From: an uncultured Mobiluncus sp.
GTDB lineage: Bacteria > Actinomycetota > Actinomycetes > Actinomycetales > Actinomycetaceae
Length of the DNA stretch: 64,000 bases
Direction: 5' to 3'
Assembly: GCF_943914685.1 (NCBI RefSeq)
Contig: NZ_CALUCZ010000014.1
Location: forward strand, 1-64,000
In this document: positions 43,958 to 52,637 of the stretch, in pieces
Layout of the letters: every line of letters begins with the position of its first letter
How positions within the stretch are numbered: the first letter of the stretch is position 1
The notes under the pieces: model-generated
Databases searched by the model: none
Told to the model about the DNA's origin: nothing
Seen by the model: the letters and a program-made list of their open reading frames with translations, nothing else
Made by a program: the position numbers and the translations under genes

Positions 43958-45424
43958 GTGTCGACGTTTAAACGCTCCCTGGGGGAACCCCCGTTTCAGG
44001 AATTGTCCGCAGCAGCAGTAGAACAGCTGTATCGTTTGGTGTCAGATTGGCAGATTATCTCTGACCTTTCCCAAGCCGATTTGTTGCTGTGGCTGCCCAA
44101 TCGCTACGACGGAATGTCTTGTGCGGCACACTGCCGTCCGGCCACGGGTCCGACGGTTCACCTCGATGATGTCATTGGGCTGAACCTGCCCGCCACCCGT
44201 CTACCCCTGCTGGAGCAAGTCCAGTTAAAAGGTGAGATTATTGAAAACCCCGTACACCGCTGGACGGGAATGAATACGGTATCCGAAGTGCTGGTGCCCG
44301 TGCCTTTTGCCGGACGAAACATCGGGGTCTTGGCGATTGAAACCAACCTAGCTTTCCAGGTCGGTGAGATTGGCGGTGAAGGCTGGTTCAAAGCGGTTTC
44401 CCGGACGTTGTGGAAGATGGTGGCGGCAGGAGACTTTCCTTTCGAGGTCACCCCGACCACCGGTAAACACGGCAATCCCCGGGTGGCCGATGGGGCTTTG
44501 ATGCTGGATAGCGAGGGGGTGGTAGAGCATTGTTCGCCGAACGGAATCTCTGCATTTAAACGGCTCGGTTTTCACAACCAACTCTATGGCGCGAAACTTA
44601 GCGACTCCGTCTTGCCGCTGCTGGAAAAAGGCAACGTTATTGATGAGGATTTGTCTACGGTGCTGTGGGGACGATCCTCGGCTCTGGCCGAGATTGACGT
44701 GCGTGGAGTGGATTTGACTATCCGTTCGCTGCCGTTAATAGAAGAAGGGGAGCGGATTGGAGCCTTGCTGCTGTGCCGCGACGTGACCGAAAAACGCCAC
44801 CGCGAAAAGGAACTCTTGAGCAAAGATGCCACCATTCGCGAAGTACATCACCGGGTGAAAAACAACCTCCAAACGGTTAGCGCCCTGCTGCGCCTGCAAG
44901 CTCGTCGTTCGGATAACACGGTGGTTCAAGAGGCGCTATCGCAGGCAGAACGACGTATTTCGATTATCGCAACGGTGCACGAGGCGCTGTCGCATACGGT
45001 TGATGAAACTGTGTCTTTTGACGACACGTTCCGTAAGCTATTGGCTTTGGTGGCGACCGCGGCATCTTCGGATCACTTTGTGGAGACGCGTTTCTTGGGC
45101 AGCTTTGGGACACTCGGGGCAGATGCGGCCTCCGCCCTGGGGCTGGTGCTTACCGAGCTGGTCACCAACGCGATTGAGCACGGCTTGGAGGGCCGCGGCG
45201 GGGTGGTAGAAGTCGAGGCGCACCGGGACGATGACAACGAGACTCTGGTGGTGACGGTCACCGACGACGGACACGGACTCACCGGCAACTCGGTCGGTTC
45301 GGGCTTGGGCACCCAGATTGTCCAGACTTTGGTGAAAACTGAACTGGTCGGGACGGTGCAGTGGGAAAACCGAGTGCCGCCCGCGAGCGGTACGATAGTG
45401 CGCCTCACCGCTACCAAGCTGTGA
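43958..45424 (+). CDS. pdtaS: Sensor histidine kinase, PdtaS type
   Basis: A 488-aa soluble kinase without membrane segments. Residues about 1-150 form a GAF-like domain and about 160-280 a PAS domain (ending LLCRDVTEKRHREKE). The HisKA_2 box EVHHRVKNNLQTVSALL carries the phospho-acceptor His (about 297), and an HATPase domain follows with TELVTNAIEHG and DDGHGLTG. In mycobacteria PdtaS signals to the antiterminator PdtaR; no such regulator is in this window. The gene converges with whiB1 as in mycobacteria, where pdtaS and whiB1 are neighbours. TAACCT lies 6 nt before the GTG, so the transcript may be leaderless. Confidence 0.87.
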   Translation: MSTFKRSLGEPPFQELSAAAVEQLYRLVSDWQIISDLSQADLLLWLPNRYDGMSCAAHCRPATGPTVHLDDVIGLNLPATRLPLLEQVQLKGEIIENPVHRWTGMNTVSEVLVPVPFAGRNIGVLAIETNLAFQVGEIGGEGWFKAVSRTLWKMVAAGDFPFEVTPTTGKHGNPRVADGALMLDSEGVVEHCSPNGISAFKRLGFHNQLYGAKLSDSVLPLLEKGNVIDEDLSTVLWGRSSALAEIDVRGVDLTIRSLPLIEEGERIGALLLCRDVTEKRHREKELLSKDATIREVHHRVKNNLQTVSALLRLQARRSDNTVVQEALSQAERRISIIATVHEALSHTVDETVSFDDTFRKLLALVATAASSDHFVETRFLGSFGTLGADAASALGLVLTELVTNAIEHGLEGRGGVVEVEAHRDDDNETLVVTVTDDGHGLTGNSVGSGLGTQIVQTLVKTELVGTVQWENRVPPASGTIVRLTATKL

Positions 45425-45467
45425 GGCGGTAGGTTTCGTTCGCCAGTTGGGGCTGGTAAAAAACCGT

Positions 45468-45497
45468 GGTGGTGAGCTACCTATTGCGCTCACCACC
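45468..45497. terminator. Bidirectional terminator between pdtaS and whiB1
   Basis: A perfect 10-bp stem, GGTGGTGAGC/GCTCACCACC (45468-45477 with 45488-45497), with a 10-nt loop between convergent genes. Confidence 0.6.
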
Positions 45498-45540
45498 AGC
45501 GGGGTCTTTCCTGGGTTTGACGCCCCCAGAGGCGTGTAAC

Positions 45541-45804
45541 TTAGAGGCTCGAAGCGCGGCGCGCACGGGCGTTGCGGGCGTTGCGACGCTTTAGCGAACG
45601 ACGCTCATCTTCGCTGGTGCCGCCCCAGACGCCGGCATCCTGGTTATTATCCAGAGCCCACTTCAGGCAAACGTCCACAACCTGGCAGGTCGCGCACACG
45701 GCCTTAGCTTCTTCAATCTGAGCCAAAGCGGGGCCGGTGTTGCCCACGGGGAAGAAAAGTTCAGGATCTACGGTTAAGCAAGCTGCTTGATCACGCCAGT
45801 CCAT
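45541..45804 (-). CDS. whiB1: WhiB1-type iron-sulfur transcription factor
   Basis: An 87-aa Wbl protein. Four cysteines (Cys9, 37, 40, 46; CATC spacing) bind a 4Fe-4S cluster, and GVWGGTSEDER (about 58-68) is the turn that contacts the sigma factor. The basic tail RRNARNARARR binds DNA. The N-terminus DWRDQAACL...ELFFPVGNTGPA matches WhiB1, which in mycobacteria is essential and nitric-oxide responsive. AAGGAG precedes the ATG. A CRP-like site lies about 140 bp upstream. Confidence 0.9.
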   Translation of the reverse strand: MDWRDQAACLTVDPELFFPVGNTGPALAQIEEAKAVCATCQVVDVCLKWALDNNQDAGVWGGTSEDERRSLKRRNARNARARRASSL

Positions 45805-45940
45805 AATTACTCCTTAGAGTTCGGTGCAAAAGATTCGGTTAGGGATTTGTAAAACTTTTGCGTGGAATAAATTCGACTTAACAAGGGTGACATCATTCCA
45901 GCGCATTTTCAAGAGATGTAAATGAAGAATTTTTCAAAAA

Positions 45941-48900
45941 TCAGGTGATATGTGTCACATTAACACTAGGTGCGACCAGTCCACCCACTTCGGAACCTTC
46001 CCGATAAATCGCTGAGAATCCGCCAATAACTTGGAGTTTCCGGACGAAATCCATCTCGATATCTAGGCAATTTGCCGCTCGGTGCCGGGTCTCAATGGTG
46101 TTTCCTAAATGAGTCAAGGTAACTTTCCGGTTGGTAAAATTTGGTAATGAGAGAGTTAAATTTCCAGGTATAATCCCAGGTGAACGCAATTCTAGGAATG
46201 TTAAGTCAAACTTCAGGCTACTCTCAATAGGCTCCCATAATATATTCAGGTTAGGGGTGTTACGTTCAGATTTGGAGACTATGACTAAGGTATCCCGGTT
46301 GATATGTTCAAGTTCGAAATCTTCTGCCTCAATTAACTGATAACCGAGACGGCGATATTCACGTTTCAATTGGGCCACCAGGGGACGCAACTCGGTGAGG
46401 TCGTCCACTACCCAGTGACGCCGCGTGGGTGAAAAACTCAGCCAATCACGGCGCAATGAGGACCAGCCTAACGTAACAAGCTGGGCGGCGCGGGGCATTT
46501 CTCGATGGGAAGTTAATTTCGGCATCTCTGTTAAGACAATTGATTCACCTCTCGAGGCCGTAGGGGTACCGTCAGGACAGTCCGCACTAGGCGCGGTGTC
46601 AACTAGTTCGGCTAAGCCCTCACGGTTGGGCAGCCCGATTTGGGCGGTGGCACACGTGTTCCCGATTTGCCACACCCCGCGGCCGGGCGTAACTACGGCA
46701 GGCAAAGCCTCACTCAAACGCCCGCGCACTCCGTTCGATTCGATGCCCGCAGAATGCAAATCCACCGTATCGCGCGGACACAACACAAACTTTTCCCCAG
46801 CCAGGGCCCCCCAAGCACTATGCCCAGCGCTCAAAGGAGCGGTGAAAGCCAGTGCATAGCCCCCCGCCCCGGTTTCACTTAGCAACGTTTCCAGGCGCTT
46901 GACCCCCTGGCCCGGATAGAGCCGTTCCAACTCGTCAGCCAGCAAATCCGCCCGGTCAATAGCCACCGCGGCTCTCTCTAAACCACGGTTAGCCGCCAAG
47001 GACATGAATTGATCGAGTTTCCACAAGTCTTTCGCGGCGAACACGGTGAGAAAACGAGAGAGCGGGGACGGCACCGGTTCGTCCAGTCCGCCCCACCGGT
47101 CCCAGAACACCGACGGGTCGGGGGTGAGGACTACCGTAGAGCGACCTTGCCGCAGCCACGTCATAGTCAGGGTCGCCAGGGCGGTGGTCCGTCCACTGCC
47201 GGGATTGCCGAAAATTCCCAAGCTCGTTTGGGGCAGACGCCAGGTCTGGCGAGCCTGGTGGGGGAAGTCCAGCAGGGCGAAATTACCTGGGGTACATGGC
47301 ACAGCCAGAGGCAAATCGGGACGCCAGATTTCCGGTAGGGGTGTGTTTTCGTGGCATTGTTCCCAAGCTTGGCGAACCTGATCCACACAATGGTGTACCC
47401 AGTCAGCTTTGCCGCACCAGGCGGCTTGTGCCACCCCGGAAGTGAGTCCCTCCCAATACAGACGCCCCGGAATGGGCGGAAGGTCCGCCGCCCGCGTATC
47501 GCTGAGTATCTCGGTAGAGTCTTGGGCGGAACGAACCCGCAAGGCGATGCGCAGGTTGGTATTAGCCAAAATCTGCCCGTTTACCACCCCACCGGGCTTT
47601 TGCGTAGCCAGTATCAGGTGCAGCCCCAGCGAACGTCCGTGTGTAGCCAGGCGAATCAGGTTTTCCAAGGTCTCGGGATGATCCGTGGCGAGGGCGCGAA
47701 ATTCGTCCACCACGATGAGGACTCGGGGCAGCCGTTGCCCGGTGAGCTGGTGATAATGCTCCAGGTCGCGAGCTTTAACCTGGGACAGAACCGTTTCGCG
47801 CTGCTTCAGGAATGCCTCTAGAGACGCTAGGGCACGAGCGGTGAGCTGCGGCGCCAAGTCTGTCAGCACGCCGTGAGTGTGGGGCAGCGCGCCGAGCGCC
47901 GCGAACGCCGCCCCGCCCTTGTAATCAAGCAAAATAAACCGTAGGTCACGGGGAGAGTAGCGCAGAGCCAATGCCAGCAACCAGGTGGTTAGCAGCTCTG
48001 ACTTCCCCGCCCCGGTCGTGCCCGCCACCAAGGCGTGAGGTCCCTCTTTCACCAGATCAACCACCCAGGGACTTTCGGCGGCGCTCACTCCGAGCTGAGC
48101 GCACAAGCCTGCGGGAGGCGTCTGCCAGTTGTGGTCGATAGCCTCGGGACTGGTTTGCCACCACTGGCTCACATCTACCAGATCGGGCAGATTTTCGGCG
48201 GGGGGCATGGCGGTCAAACTGAGGTGCTGCGGGTTGTCTCCCAGTGCGTCCATAAGGGAGCTAAACCAGGCGGCGGTGATAGCGCGGCGGCGCGGAGGCG
48301 GGGTAAAGATGCGTTGCGCCCACGGCGGAGGTGTATCGGTGGTAATACTCACCCCGACTTCCTCCCTCTCTAAATGCGGGGTCTCGCCGGGGGCGAATAC
48401 GCGAATCACCAGGGTTTGCGGTGGAGTTTTTTCGGATTCTTCGCGCGGCTTGAGCCCCCGCCACGGGTCGGGGTTCTTTTCGCTGAGCCGGGCTTGGCCG
48501 AACAGGACGGCTTGGGCAATGACCCACCGGGCTTGGTCCGCGCCTTTCTCTCCGGTGAAACATAGCGTTTCTCCCGGTTGAATCTGCAGGACGCGCCGGC
48601 GCAGTTTCCGACCCGAAAACACCCGAATCGCACTGACCTTTTGCGAGGGCGTCACTAGTGGAGTCGCAGCGGCGAGCCAGAGCTTTTCCGGGGTCGGTAC
48701 CGCCAACGCCCGTCGAATGAACACCACCAGGGCAATCGCGCCGGCAATGCCCACAATCACCAGCAGGCGCCACCCCAGGAAAGCCCCCAAACCCAACATG
48801 AGCAGCAGCGGCAGGAACATGAACAGAGCGGTGCGTCCCGCAAATTGCCGTGGAGCTGGGGGCGGAACCAGACGAAGGTCGGACGGGCGGCGGCTCAGGC

Positions 48901-49213
48901 GCAAAGTGGTGGCCCCAAGTTTCAGGCGGGCCCCGGGCTTGAGACGGCAGGTACGGCGTATCCGGTGAGACCAGGGCAGAGTTTTCCACATCTTGTACAC
49001 AGGGGTCGAACCGGGGAACGGCAAGGCGCGCAGAGATTGTTTCGACGGCTCCAGGTGCAGATTTTGACGCGAAACTTGCGGGTCGCTCAGTCCGCTCAGC
49101 CTGCCAAAAATCCCTGGAATTGCAGGCAAAGCTTGGCCTGAATCGGGTCCGGTGGCGACGACCCAGAGCAGCGGGGAAGTCAGAGCCGCTCGTGGCTGCA
49201 AAAAATGTTCCAT
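45941..49213 (-). CDS. FtsK/SpoIIIE-family ATPase, EccC/EssC-like, with degenerate FHA domain
   Basis: A 1090-aa protein. Residues about 34-107 look like a decayed FHA domain (GRLSGLSDPQVSRQNLHLE pattern), followed by two transmembrane helices (about 129-146 and 149-166), an FtsK/SpoIIIE ATPase with Walker A GTTGAGKSE (about 398-406) and Walker B VLIVVDE (about 498-504), then a second domain with P-loop GNPGSGRTT (about 669-677) and a divergent C-terminus. This is the plan of type VII secretion motor ATPases EssC/EccC, but the third ATPase module is unclear, and no WXG100, EccB, EccD or EccE gene is nearby. TAACTT lies 6 nt before the ATG (leaderless). Either an orphan secretion motor or a related membrane translocase. 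Confidence 0.8.
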   Translation of the reverse strand: MEHFLQPRAALTSPLLWVVATGPDSGQALPAIPGIFGRLSGLSDPQVSRQNLHLEPSKQSLRALPFPGSTPVYKMWKTLPWSHRIRRTCRLKPGARLKLGATTLRLSRRPSDLRLVPPPAPRQFAGRTALFMFLPLLLMLGLGAFLGWRLLVIVGIAGAIALVVFIRRALAVPTPEKLWLAAATPLVTPSQKVSAIRVFSGRKLRRRVLQIQPGETLCFTGEKGADQARWVIAQAVLFGQARLSEKNPDPWRGLKPREESEKTPPQTLVIRVFAPGETPHLEREEVGVSITTDTPPPWAQRIFTPPPRRRAITAAWFSSLMDALGDNPQHLSLTAMPPAENLPDLVDVSQWWQTSPEAIDHNWQTPPAGLCAQLGVSAAESPWVVDLVKEGPHALVAGTTGAGKSELLTTWLLALALRYSPRDLRFILLDYKGGAAFAALGALPHTHGVLTDLAPQLTARALASLEAFLKQRETVLSQVKARDLEHYHQLTGQRLPRVLIVVDEFRALATDHPETLENLIRLATHGRSLGLHLILATQKPGGVVNGQILANTNLRIALRVRSAQDSTEILSDTRAADLPPIPGRLYWEGLTSGVAQAAWCGKADWVHHCVDQVRQAWEQCHENTPLPEIWRPDLPLAVPCTPGNFALLDFPHQARQTWRLPQTSLGIFGNPGSGRTTALATLTMTWLRQGRSTVVLTPDPSVFWDRWGGLDEPVPSPLSRFLTVFAAKDLWKLDQFMSLAANRGLERAAVAIDRADLLADELERLYPGQGVKRLETLLSETGAGGYALAFTAPLSAGHSAWGALAGEKFVLCPRDTVDLHSAGIESNGVRGRLSEALPAVVTPGRGVWQIGNTCATAQIGLPNREGLAELVDTAPSADCPDGTPTASRGESIVLTEMPKLTSHREMPRAAQLVTLGWSSLRRDWLSFSPTRRHWVVDDLTELRPLVAQLKREYRRLGYQLIEAEDFELEHINRDTLVIVSKSERNTPNLNILWEPIESSLKFDLTFLELRSPGIIPGNLTLSLPNFTNRKVTLTHLGNTIETRHRAANCLDIEMDFVRKLQVIGGFSAIYREGSEVGGLVAPSVNVTHIT
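45944..45959. promoter_or_regulatory. CRP-like palindrome upstream of whiB1
   Basis: GGTGA-N6-TCACA matches 9 of 10 consensus positions of TGTGA-N6-TCACA. It lies about 140 bp upstream of the whiB1 start and overlaps the last codons of the FtsK-like gene. In M. tuberculosis whiB1 is controlled by CRP (Rv3676), which makes the site plausible. It could equally be a coding coincidence. Confidence 0.4.
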
Positions 49214-49248
49214 ACCCTCAAGTTAGGTACCCCAGCTGATTTTCGCAA

Positions 49249-49277
49249 ACAGTTATCCACAAGCTGTGGATAACTGT
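49249..49277. promoter_or_regulatory. Perfect palindrome of two consensus DnaA boxes
   Basis: TTATCCACA (49253-49261) and its inverse TGTGGATAA (49265-49273) are both perfect DnaA boxes. Their arms extend to 13 bp each (49249-49261 and 49265-49277) around AGC. The site lies 36 bp upstream of the FtsK-like gene start. A DnaA-binding or regulatory role is inferred; as RNA it would also form a stable hairpin. Confidence 0.65.
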
Positions 49278-49323
49278 GGGTGAGGGCTTGTTGATAACCC
49301 TCAAAAAGTTGTGCAAAACCTGT

Positions 49324-49340
49324 GCAGAGCGCAGCTCTGC
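49324..49340. terminator. Hairpin downstream of the DJ-1/PfpI gene
   Basis: A 7-bp stem, GCAGAGC/GCTCTGC, with loop GCA lies 45 nt past the end of the minus-strand DJ-1 gene. A TTTT follows in that direction. Confidence 0.45.
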
Positions 49341-49385
49341 CCCAGAGAACCGGGATAGTAACCGGAGGAACCTAAACCAGGAAAA

Positions 49386-49949
49386 TCAGTGAGTTTGGTA
49401 GCAAATCTGGGCAGCGACCTGTTGCGCCTGAGCCTCATCACGCAGCAGAGTAATAATTGCCAACGCGAAGTCAATGGAGGAACCCAGCGCCCGCGCGGTG
49501 ATAATCCGGCCGTCACGAATCAAGCCGGTGTCCGTATAGTCGGCGTCTCCCAAGCCATCTTGGAAACCGGGAAAAACTGTAGCTTTGTGCCCATCGAGCA
49601 AACCCAGCGCCCCCAACACGGTCGGCCCGGCGCACACCGCCGCCAGATTCCCCTGGTGAGAAAGCAAAATCTGGGACAGTTTGGCTGACGCCTTGAGATT
49701 GTTCACCCCGAGTTTGCCGCCGGGAATAATCAGGACTTGTTCGCCGCTAGGAGCAAAGTTGTTGATGTGAACATCGCAAATCAGGGGAACCCGGTGCGAA
49801 CTCACGATGGTTCGCGCTTTTTCATCATCACTGGCGGCATCGTTGACCGCCACCGTTTGTATCTCGATGCCTCCGCGTCGCAACAAGTCCACGACCAGCA
49901 GGGCTTCACATTCTTCAACGCCATCGGCCACAAAAATACTGGCTTCCAT
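49386..49949 (-). CDS. DJ-1/PfpI family protein
   Basis: A 187-aa member of the DJ-1/ThiJ/PfpI superfamily, closest in pattern to YajL-like proteins. Visible are the N-terminal DGVEECEALLVVDLLRRGGI, LIIPGGKLGVNNL, and the nucleophile elbow AAVCAGPTVLGA with the reactive Cys. Deglycase or redox-protective roles are reported for the family, with debate. AGGAGA precedes the ATG. Confidence 0.88.
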   Translation of the reverse strand: MEASIFVADGVEECEALLVVDLLRRGGIEIQTVAVNDAASDDEKARTIVSSHRVPLICDVHINNFAPSGEQVLIIPGGKLGVNNLKASAKLSQILLSHQGNLAAVCAGPTVLGALGLLDGHKATVFPGFQDGLGDADYTDTGLIRDGRIITARALGSSIDFALAIITLLRDEAQAQQVAAQICYQTH

Positions 49950-50128
49950 TTCGTCTCCTAACCATCGGATTCAGTTTCATATTCAAGTTTAGCGGGGGGA
50001 GGGTTAGCAGGGGGGCTCAGGAGTTAAGCCCCGGGGAATTTCGAGCGGGACCGCGACAAATTCTGCGCCAACAGAACCGGGGTGAAACTGCGGATTTTTC
50101 ACCTCCGGGTTGGCCTTAAGATGGAATC

Positions 50129-52513
50129 GTGAAGAAAAAAACCGCTATCCCTGAGGCTGCTTTAGCCCAACACTCTGACCTGGTGGACCAAATCGAGGCG
50201 GCGCGCACGGACTACTACGACGAAACTCCCGAAACCGGCGTGACCCGGCTGAGCGATGCGGAATATGACGCCCTGTTCGTACAGTTGCAGCTGCTAGAGG
50301 CGGCCTACCCCGGCCTGGCGACCCCGGACTCGCCAACGCAAACAGTCGGGGGCAGCGGGCAAACGGCTAGCTCGGAGGGGTTTCCCCCGCATCGCCACCT
50401 GCAACAGATGGGGTCTATCGATGACGTTTTCTCTTACGCCGAGGTTGACGCGTGGTGGGCGCGGGTGGAAAAGAGCCTTGAGAGCCAGGATTTCTCGGTT
50501 TCTGCCGAGGTCAAGGTAGATGGGCTGGCGATGAGTTTGACCTACCTTCACGGCACGCTCGCCGTCGGGGCTACGCGCGGGGACGGCTTTACCGGCGAGG
50601 ACGTGACTGAAAACGTGAAAACCATCGCGACCGTGCCGGTGCGGCTCGACGGTGAAAAAGTGCCGGAACTGGTGGAAATTCGCGGCGAAGTGTACCTGCC
50701 GCTGGCGGATTTTGCCGCTATGAATGCGGCCCGCGAACGGGACGGGGAAAAACTGTTTGCCAATCCGCGTAACGCCGCCACCGGCTCTTTGAAACAAAAA
50801 GATCCCGCCCAAGCGGCAAAACGTCCCCTCGCGTTTCTAGCCCACGGGGTCGGGGAAGTACGTTGGGCCAGCCCCGGTGCAGCGGCGCAGCTCGAGACCC
50901 AAGAGGACTTCTATAAACTGTTGGAATCGTGGGGTTTGCATTCCGTGCGGGAAACCCCCGCCAGCTTGGGGCTGCCCCTGGCGAGAATGCGCTCCCTGGC
51001 TGAGGTGCACGCGGTTTTAGACCAGATGACGGCGCATCGCCACGATTTTGCCCACCAGATTGACGGCGTGGTGCTGAAAGTCGACAGCTTTGCGCAACGG
51101 GACGCCCTGGGGTCGACGGCGCGGGCGCCGCGGTGGGCGTGCGCCTACAAGTTCCCTCCCGAAGAGGTCCACACCCGTTTGCTGGGTATAGAGGTGCAGG
51201 TGGGGCGGACCGGACGAGTCACACCTTTCGGGGTAATGGAGCGGGTCTTGGTTGACGGCTCCTACGTTTCGCGCGCCACGCTGCATAACGCCAAAGAAGT
51301 GGCCCGCAAAGACGTGCGGCCCGGCGACACTGTCGTGTTGCGTAAAGCGGGGGACATTATCCCCGAAATTTTAGGGCCGGTAATGTCCCTTAGACCAGCG
51401 AGCCTGCCCCAATGGGTGATGCCCGACACCTGCCCCTCCTGCGGGACCAAGCTCGGAGCGCAAAAGGAAGGTGACATTGATCTGCGCTGTCCCAATCAGT
51501 CGGGGTGCCCGGCACAAATCACCGAGAGGCTCATTCACGTGGGTTCGCGCAACGCCTTGGATATTGAAGGCTTGGGGGAGGAAGGCGCTCTAGCGCTGAC
51601 CCAACCGGAGTTCGGGCGCGGCGATGTGGCCGCTGCTCTCGCGGCGGGGGGTCGTTGTGAGCTGGAGGACGGAACCATTATCGCTGTTCAGCCTGGTCAG
51701 GGACTCGGCCTCGAAGCCATCGAGGATCTCTTGCCGCCCGTTCAGTCCCCGGTCCTGACTTCGGAGGCGGGTTTGTTTGCCTTGCAGCCTGAGGATTTGC
51801 GTGACGTGATGGTGTGGCGCGAGATGCCGGGCACGTCCGGTCGGGATTGGCAACAGGTTCGGTTCTTTTGGGCGAAACCGAAACCATTGCCGAAAGCCGC
51901 TCAGGAGGCTACCGGGCAGCGTCTCGGGCCTCCCGTGGCTGGGAAAGTCGTCCAGACGTTTTTTGAACAGCTACAAGCCGCGAAGTCAAAAGAACTATGG
52001 CGGGTTCTGGTGGCCCTGTCCATTCGGCATCTGGGTCCGGTCGCGGCTCGGACCATAGCCCGACAGTTTGCCACGATGTCGGCTATCCGAGCCGCTAGCG
52101 TGGAACAGCTCGGTGAAGTTGAGGGAGTTGGCGAGGTCATCGCCGCCTCTATCCACGACTGGTTCACAGTGCCGTGGCATCAAGAAATCGTGGACGCGTG
52201 GGAAGCCGCGGGAGTCGGGGCAGCAGGCCAAGCCGATGCGGCGAGCGGAACCCCTCTGGCTCTAGAGCCGACCTTGGACGGCCTAACCATAGTCATCACC
52301 GGAAACGTCCCCGGCTACACTCGTGAATCAGCCCAGTTAGCGGTAGAGGCCCGCGGAGGGAAAGCGACCGGTTCGGTATCGAAAAAAACCGACCTGGTTG
52401 TCGCCGGCGCCGGCGCGGGGTCAAAACTCGCCAAAGCTCAAGCGTTGGGCATTCCTGTCATCGAATCTGCCGACTTCGAGACTCTGCTGGAAAAAGGCCC
52501 GTCGTGGACCTGA
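50129..52513 (+). CDS. ligA: NAD-dependent DNA ligase LigA
   Basis: Seals nicks in DNA using NAD. The 794-aa protein has the Ia domain (DAEYDALFVQLQ), the adenylation Lys129 in AEVKVDGLA, an OB fold, a C4 zinc finger (CPSCGTK...LRCPNQSGCPAQ), HhH repeats and a C-terminal BRCT domain (about 715-794). It is about 100 residues longer than most LigA proteins; the excess lies around residues 480-620, within the HhH region. TAAGAT at 50117-50122 lies 6 nt before the GTG start, so the mRNA is probably leaderless. Confidence 0.95.
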   Translation: MKKKTAIPEAALAQHSDLVDQIEAARTDYYDETPETGVTRLSDAEYDALFVQLQLLEAAYPGLATPDSPTQTVGGSGQTASSEGFPPHRHLQQMGSIDDVFSYAEVDAWWARVEKSLESQDFSVSAEVKVDGLAMSLTYLHGTLAVGATRGDGFTGEDVTENVKTIATVPVRLDGEKVPELVEIRGEVYLPLADFAAMNAARERDGEKLFANPRNAATGSLKQKDPAQAAKRPLAFLAHGVGEVRWASPGAAAQLETQEDFYKLLESWGLHSVRETPASLGLPLARMRSLAEVHAVLDQMTAHRHDFAHQIDGVVLKVDSFAQRDALGSTARAPRWACAYKFPPEEVHTRLLGIEVQVGRTGRVTPFGVMERVLVDGSYVSRATLHNAKEVARKDVRPGDTVVLRKAGDIIPEILGPVMSLRPASLPQWVMPDTCPSCGTKLGAQKEGDIDLRCPNQSGCPAQITERLIHVGSRNALDIEGLGEEGALALTQPEFGRGDVAAALAAGGRCELEDGTIIAVQPGQGLGLEAIEDLLPPVQSPVLTSEAGLFALQPEDLRDVMVWREMPGTSGRDWQQVRFFWAKPKPLPKAAQEATGQRLGPPVAGKVVQTFFEQLQAAKSKELWRVLVALSIRHLGPVAARTIARQFATMSAIRAASVEQLGEVEGVGEVIAASIHDWFTVPWHQEIVDAWEAAGVGAAGQADAASGTPLALEPTLDGLTIVITGNVPGYTRESAQLAVEARGGKATGSVSKKTDLVVAGAGAGSKLAKAQALGIPVIESADFETLLEKGPSWT

Positions 52514-52637
52514 ACCAGTCCCGCGATTGGCAGCAGTGCGGGTCGAGGCGGGGACAGGCTGATTCTGGGAGCGAGGGCGAGCCACGAGTAGCCTCGGAGG
52601 ATTGCTGACGTGAGGGCGAAATCCCGAATGCTCAGCT

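Noticed and set aside
49249..49277. Chromosomal replication origin
   Set aside because: Only two DnaA boxes, no AT-rich unwinding element and no dnaA or dnaN nearby.
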